Positions 6,240 through 9,630 of a stretch of DNA of 9,630 bases are shown piece by piece. The translations under genes were made by a program, and so were the position numbers. The stretch is taken from contig DBCG01000140.1 of NCBI GenBank assembly GCA_002292945.1, positions 1 through 9,630 of the forward strand, in the 5' to 3' direction. Within the stretch, counting starts at the first letter, position 1. Each line of letters opens with the position of its first letter. Below the pieces are notes generated by a model. That model saw only the letters and a list, made by a program, of their open reading frames with translations, was not told the DNA's origin and did no database searches. The stretch comes from Proteobacteria bacterium UBA964 (lineage in GTDB: Bacteria; Pseudomonadota; Gammaproteobacteria; Steroidobacterales; Steroidobacteraceae).

Positions 6240-8483
6240 GTGAATACTACCCGTCTATCCATGTTCGTCGCGGCTTCGGTGCTCAGCGCCGCCTCGATCG
6301 CCCAGCAACCGGCCGTCGCCCCCGCCGCGGACGCCTCGCAGCTCGAGGAGGTCGTGATCTTCGCCCGCGGCGTCGCGCGCCAGCAGCAGCAGGTCACCGC
6401 GGAACAGATCGAATATCTGCCGGCCGGCACCAGCCCGCTCAAGGCGATCGAGAAACTGCCGGGTGTCAACTTCCAGTCTGCCGACCCGTTCGGCTCGTAC
6501 GAGTGGTCGACGCGCATCGTGGTGCGCGGCTTCAACCAGAACCAGCTCGGCTTCACGCTCGACGGCGTGCCGCTCGGTGACATGTCCTACGGCAACCATA
6601 ACGGTCTGCACATCAGCCGCGCGGTGCCGAGCGAGGATGTCGGCCGCGTCTCGCTGTCGCAGGGCGCGGGTGCGCTCAGCACGGCCTCGACCAGCAACTT
6701 GGGCGGCACGCTCGAGTTCTTCACGCTCGACCCGGCTGCGGACTTCGGCGCTCGCGTCGATCTGACCGGTGGCAGCGATTCGACGCGCCGCATCTTCGGC
6801 CGCTTCGACACCGGCGCGCTCGGCGGTAATGGTCCGCGCATCTCGCTGTCGGCGGTCGACGGCACCACCGACAAATGGAAAGGCTCGGGCGAGCAGCAGC
6901 AGCGCATGTACAGCCTGAAGGCCGTGCAGCCGATCGGCGACACGGGTTCCGTCACGGCGTACTACAACTACTCGGACCGCGCCGAGCGCGACTACCAAGA
7001 CCTGTCCTTCGACATCATCCGCCGTCGGGGCGAGGATTGGGACAACTGGGCGCCCGATTGGTCGGCCGCCGTGGCTGCCGCACAGGCCTGTGCAGCGTCG
7101 GGCTTCGGCAATGCGGTCGCCTGCGACGATGCGTACTGGGATGCGGCCGGCATCCGTGAGGACTCGCTCGCTTATGTCGGTGTCGACCTGCCGTCGGACG
7201 ACGGGCTGTCCTTCTCGGCGCGCGTGTACATGCACCAGAACGAAGGGCAGGGTCTCTGGGGTACGCCGTATGTGCCGACGCCGGGTGGCGCGCCGCTCTC
7301 TGTACGGACCACCGAGTACGACATCGATCGCAAGGGCGCCCTCGCCACGGTCGGTTGGACGCTCGGCGGCCACGCGCTGGAAGCCGGCATCTGGATCGAG
7401 AACAACGACTTCAATCAGGCCCGTCGGTTCTACCCCGAGTCGAGCCTGGCCGGTCCCACGCAGTCCTTCACCTCGTTCCGCAGCGATCCGCTGCTGACGC
7501 AGTGGGAGTACGCGTTCGAGACCAAGACGATGCAGTACCACCTGCAGGACGAGTTCTCGATCGGCGACACGCTGAAGTTCGTGGCGGGCTTCAAAGGCAT
7601 GAAGGTGGAGAACTCTGCGACCACGATCACCGGGCCGAACAAGTCCGGCACCATCGAGGCGCAGGAGAACTTCCTGCCGCAGTTGGGCTTCACTTGGGCG
7701 CCTTGGGAGGGCGGTGAACTCTTCGGTCTCGCGGCGCGCAACGCGCGCGCCTTCGTCAGCGCCAACACCGCCGGACCGTTCAGCACCAGCGCCGCAGGCT
7801 TCGTGGCGATCCGCGATGTGCTCAAGCCTGAGACCTCGGACACGATGGAGCTCGGCTGGCGCTTCCGTGGCGATTCCTTGGAGGGCGTCCTCGCGGCCTA
7901 TCGCATCAAGTTCAAGGACCGCCTGCTTGCGGTCCAACAGGGCCCGGGCATCGTCGGCAACCCCTCGGTGCTCGCCAATGTCGGCGGTGTGAGCACCAAC
8001 GGCTTCGAGGCGGCGGTCAATTGGCGTCCGATGCAGCACCTCGCCTGGTTCAGTTCGTTCGCTTGGAACGATTCCACTTTCGACCAGAACTACACCACCA
8101 ACGGTAATGTCATCCTGGTGGGAGGCAAGACCGTTCCCGATGCGCCGGAGATGATGCTCAAGACGGAGCTGACCTACGACAACGGGACGTTCTTCGCGCG
8201 TGCCGATGCCAACTACACCGACGGGCGCTACTATACTTTCCTCAATCAGGGCAGCGTGCCAAGCTACACGCTGTTCAATGCCTCGGCGGGCTTCCGTTTC
8301 GCCGGGCTTGCGATGTTCGAGGAACTCTCCGTGCAGGCCGCTGTGACCAACATCGCCGACAAGTTCTATATCTCGACCGTCGGCTCGAACGGCTTCGTCA
8401 ACGCGGACCCCAACGGCACGGCGCAGACGCTCCTGCGTGGCGCGCCGCGTCAGGTGTTCGTCTCCGTGAAGGCGAAGTTTTGA
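6240..8483 (+). CDS. TonB-dependent outer-membrane receptor 2, GTG start
   Basis: 747 residues from the GTG at 6240. This start is preferred because it lies 25 bases after the previous stop, has a GAGAG stretch at 6224-6228, and yields VNTTRLSMFVAASVLSAASIA, a Sec signal that mirrors receptor 1 (MNTNRL...). Longer in-frame starts lie inside the previous gene. ATG 6261 would give a shortened signal. A TonB box is seen at LEEVVIFAR (35-43). The plug holds SPLKAIEKLPGVNF (65-78), RIVVRGFNQNQLGFTLDGVPLGD (92-114), HNGLHISRAVPSEDVGRVSLSQGAG (120-144) and NLGGTLEFFT. The barrel ends in VSVKAKF. Cys284 and Cys295 fall in what should be a surface loop and may form a disulfide. It is clearly not a close duplicate of receptor 1: the plug motifs differ, so the ligands probably differ too. 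Its stop overlaps the start of the PhoD-like gene, tying its expression to that enzyme. The ligand is unknown. Confidence 0.93.
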   Translation: MNTTRLSMFVAASVLSAASIAQQPAVAPAADASQLEEVVIFARGVARQQQQVTAEQIEYLPAGTSPLKAIEKLPGVNFQSADPFGSYEWSTRIVVRGFNQNQLGFTLDGVPLGDMSYGNHNGLHISRAVPSEDVGRVSLSQGAGALSTASTSNLGGTLEFFTLDPAADFGARVDLTGGSDSTRRIFGRFDTGALGGNGPRISLSAVDGTTDKWKGSGEQQQRMYSLKAVQPIGDTGSVTAYYNYSDRAERDYQDLSFDIIRRRGEDWDNWAPDWSAAVAAAQACAASGFGNAVACDDAYWDAAGIREDSLAYVGVDLPSDDGLSFSARVYMHQNEGQGLWGTPYVPTPGGAPLSVRTTEYDIDRKGALATVGWTLGGHALEAGIWIENNDFNQARRFYPESSLAGPTQSFTSFRSDPLLTQWEYAFETKTMQYHLQDEFSIGDTLKFVAGFKGMKVENSATTITGPNKSGTIEAQENFLPQLGFTWAPWEGGELFGLAARNARAFVSANTAGPFSTSAAGFVAIRDVLKPETSDTMELGWRFRGDSLEGVLAAYRIKFKDRLLAVQQGPGIVGNPSVLANVGGVSTNGFEAAVNWRPMQHLAWFSSFAWNDSTFDQNYTTNGNVILVGGKTVPDAPEMMLKTELTYDNGTFFARADANYTDGRYYTFLNQGSVPSYTLFNASAGFRFAGLAMFEELSVQAAVTNIADKFYISTVGSNGFVNADPNGTAQTLLRGAPRQVFVSVKAKF
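8468..8472 (+). promoter_or_regulatory. Ribosome binding site for the PhoD-like gene
   Basis: GAAGG ends seven bases before the TTG at 8480, an ideal Shine-Dalgarno match and spacing. It lies inside the last codons of receptor 2. It decides the start of the PhoD-like gene, because the start codon is a non-ATG triplet overlapping the TGA stop. Confidence 0.7.
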
Positions 8484-9630
8484 CCACCCGCCGCGATCTG
8501 CTCTGGGCGACAGCGGGCCTGCCTCTGCTCGGCAGCAGCGGGCTGGCGGTCGCCGAGAGCGGATCGACGACAGGCGGGCTCGCAGCGGCCGTCACAACCC
8601 CGGTCGTCGCCGGTGTACGGCGTCCTGACACGACGCGTTTACCGCAGCGCATCGCCTTCGGGTCCTGCGCGGAAGGCGCGGTGCCGCAGCCGATCTGGGA
8701 AGCGGTGCTCGCCGCCGATCCGGATCTCTTCATATTTTTGGGCGACAACATCTACGGTGACACGCGCGACCCCGCCGTGCTCTCGGCGAAGTACGCGCAG
8801 TTCGCGGCGCAGCCGGGCTTCCGAAGATTGTGTGACCGGGTGCCGGTGCTCGCGACTTGGGACGACCACGATTACGGCGAGGACGATGCCGGCGCCGACT
8901 ATCCCATGAAGGAGGTCTCGCAACGGATCTTCTGCGACTTCTGGGGTGAGCCGACGGATTCGCTGCGGCGTACGCGCGACGGCATCTACGACGCGGTCGA
9001 GTTCAGCGCCGGTGGGCGTCGCCTGCAGGTGCTGTTGCCGGACCTGCGTTTCAACCGCACGCCGATCCGCATGCTCGATTTGGGCGGCAAGAAGTACGAC
9101 GATTGGACGGTCGAGCTCGAGCGCGCGGGTCGGCCGGTTCCGGGGCCTTACGAGCGCAATCCCGACCCGCAGGCCACCATGCTCGGTGCGCGCCAGTGGC
9201 AGTGGCTGGAGGCGCAGCTCGCGCGGCCCGCTGACCTGCGCGTCTTCGCGTCCAGCCTGCAGGTGGTGGCGGATTTTCCGGGCTGGGAGGCGTGGATCAA
9301 CTACGCAGAGGACCACCAGCGTCTGCTGCAGACGATCCGCAGCCAGCGTGCAAACGGGCTCCTCTGCCTCAGCGGCGACACGCACTACGCAGAGGCTTCG
9401 TGCCTGCGCACCAACGCGCCCTATCCGCTGTGGGACTTCACCTCGAGCGGGCTCACCGAGACCTGGCCGGTGCTGCCGCCCAACTCGCGGCGCGTCGGCG
9501 AGGCTTGGCGCGAGCCGAACTTCGGGCTGCTGCAGCTCGATTGGAGCGACCCCGCGGCCGTGCGTGTCACCGCGCAGGTGCGCGATGTGACGGGCGCGGC
9601 GCGCATCGAGCAGCGGCTCGACACGCGGGA
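8480..9630 (+). CDS. PhoD-like metallophosphatase, Tat-exported, 3' end missing
   Basis: The frame is open for 383 codons from a TTG at 8480-8482 to the window end, with no stop. PhoD-like enzymes are calcineurin-fold phosphodiesterases and phosphomonoesterases, exported folded through Tat and loaded with metals. The N-terminus MTTRRDLLWATAGLPLL carries the twin arginines (4-5) and a hydrophobic stretch, with AVA at 23-25 as a likely cleavage site. Catalytic motifs in order: FGSC (60-63), FLGDNIYGD (86-94), ATWDDHDYG (125-133), ARQWQWLEAQL (237-247), and LSGDTHYAE (297-305). These supply the Asp, Asn and His metal ligands of the fold. Small PhoD-like proteins are around this length, so only the tail is probably lost. 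The TTG is supported by the GAAGG at 8468-8472 and by the Tat motif immediately after it. It overlaps the stop of receptor 2 by four bases, indicating coupled translation. It is not the longer classical Bacillus PhoD, so no symbol is given. Confidence 0.92.
   Translation, partial: MTTRRDLLWATAGLPLLGSSGLAVAESGSTTGGLAAAVTTPVVAGVRRPDTTRLPQRIAFGSCAEGAVPQPIWEAVLAADPDLFIFLGDNIYGDTRDPAVLSAKYAQFAAQPGFRRLCDRVPVLATWDDHDYGEDDAGADYPMKEVSQRIFCDFWGEPTDSLRRTRDGIYDAVEFSAGGRRLQVLLPDLRFNRTPIRMLDLGGKKYDDWTVELERAGRPVPGPYERNPDPQATMLGARQWQWLEAQLARPADLRVFASSLQVVADFPGWEAWINYAEDHQRLLQTIRSQRANGLLCLSGDTHYAEASCLRTNAPYPLWDFTSSGLTETWPVLPPNSRRVGEAWREPNFGLLQLDWSDPAAVRVTAQVRDVTGAARIEQRLDTR

Noticed and set aside
6255..8039. 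594-codon open frame on the minus strand, opposite receptor 2
   Set aside because: Long only because reverse-strand stops are rare at this base composition; no motifs, no ribosome site, and the + strand receptor is certain.
8613..8909. Short + strand frames at 8613-8909 and 8946-9590
   Set aside because: They are out of frame with the PhoD-like gene, which carries all the catalytic motifs across this region; their translations are Arg- and Ser-rich with no motif.

Overview
The window is one stretch of high-GC bacterial DNA with five genes, all on the + strand, packed almost end to end. The gaps between genes are 14, 32 and 25 bases, and the last two genes overlap by 4 bases. The organism is most likely a Gram-negative proteobacterium: there are two TonB-dependent outer-membrane receptors, Tat-type and Sec-type export signals, and a lipoprotein signal. 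A high-GC gammaproteobacterium or alphaproteobacterium that relies heavily on TonB receptors would fit, but I cannot place it further from sequence alone.

Layout: (1) 1-2112, a PhoX-family alkaline phosphatase whose start lies before the window and whose N-terminus looks like a Tat lipoprotein signal. (2) 2127-3707, a secreted CehA/McbA-type PHP-domain metallohydrolase. (3) 3740-6214, a TonB-dependent receptor of 824 residues. (4) 6240-8483, a second, different TonB-dependent receptor of 747 residues. (5) 8480-9630, a Tat-exported PhoD-like metallophosphatase, running off the end of the window with probably only its last residues missing. It reads open through 383 codons.

Read together, the cluster looks like an envelope system for harvesting phosphorus from organic phosphoesters. 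Three hydrolases from three unrelated metal-dependent phosphoesterase folds (PhoX beta-propeller, PHP barrel, PhoD-like calcineurin-type fold) flank two receptors that could import a phosphoester too large for porins, or a metal-bound ligand. The arrangement resembles a polysaccharide utilisation locus, but for phosphate esters. The enzyme families and receptors are read directly from motifs. The shared substrate and phosphate control are inference. I found no convincing Pho box, promoter or terminator inside the window, so the promoter is probably upstream of base 1.

No intergenic region exceeds 32 bases. There are no RNA genes, insertion sequences, CRISPR arrays or attachment sites that I can support. 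Of the four visible start codons, three are non-ATG (TTG, GTG, TTG), and the last is coupled to the stop of the gene before it.
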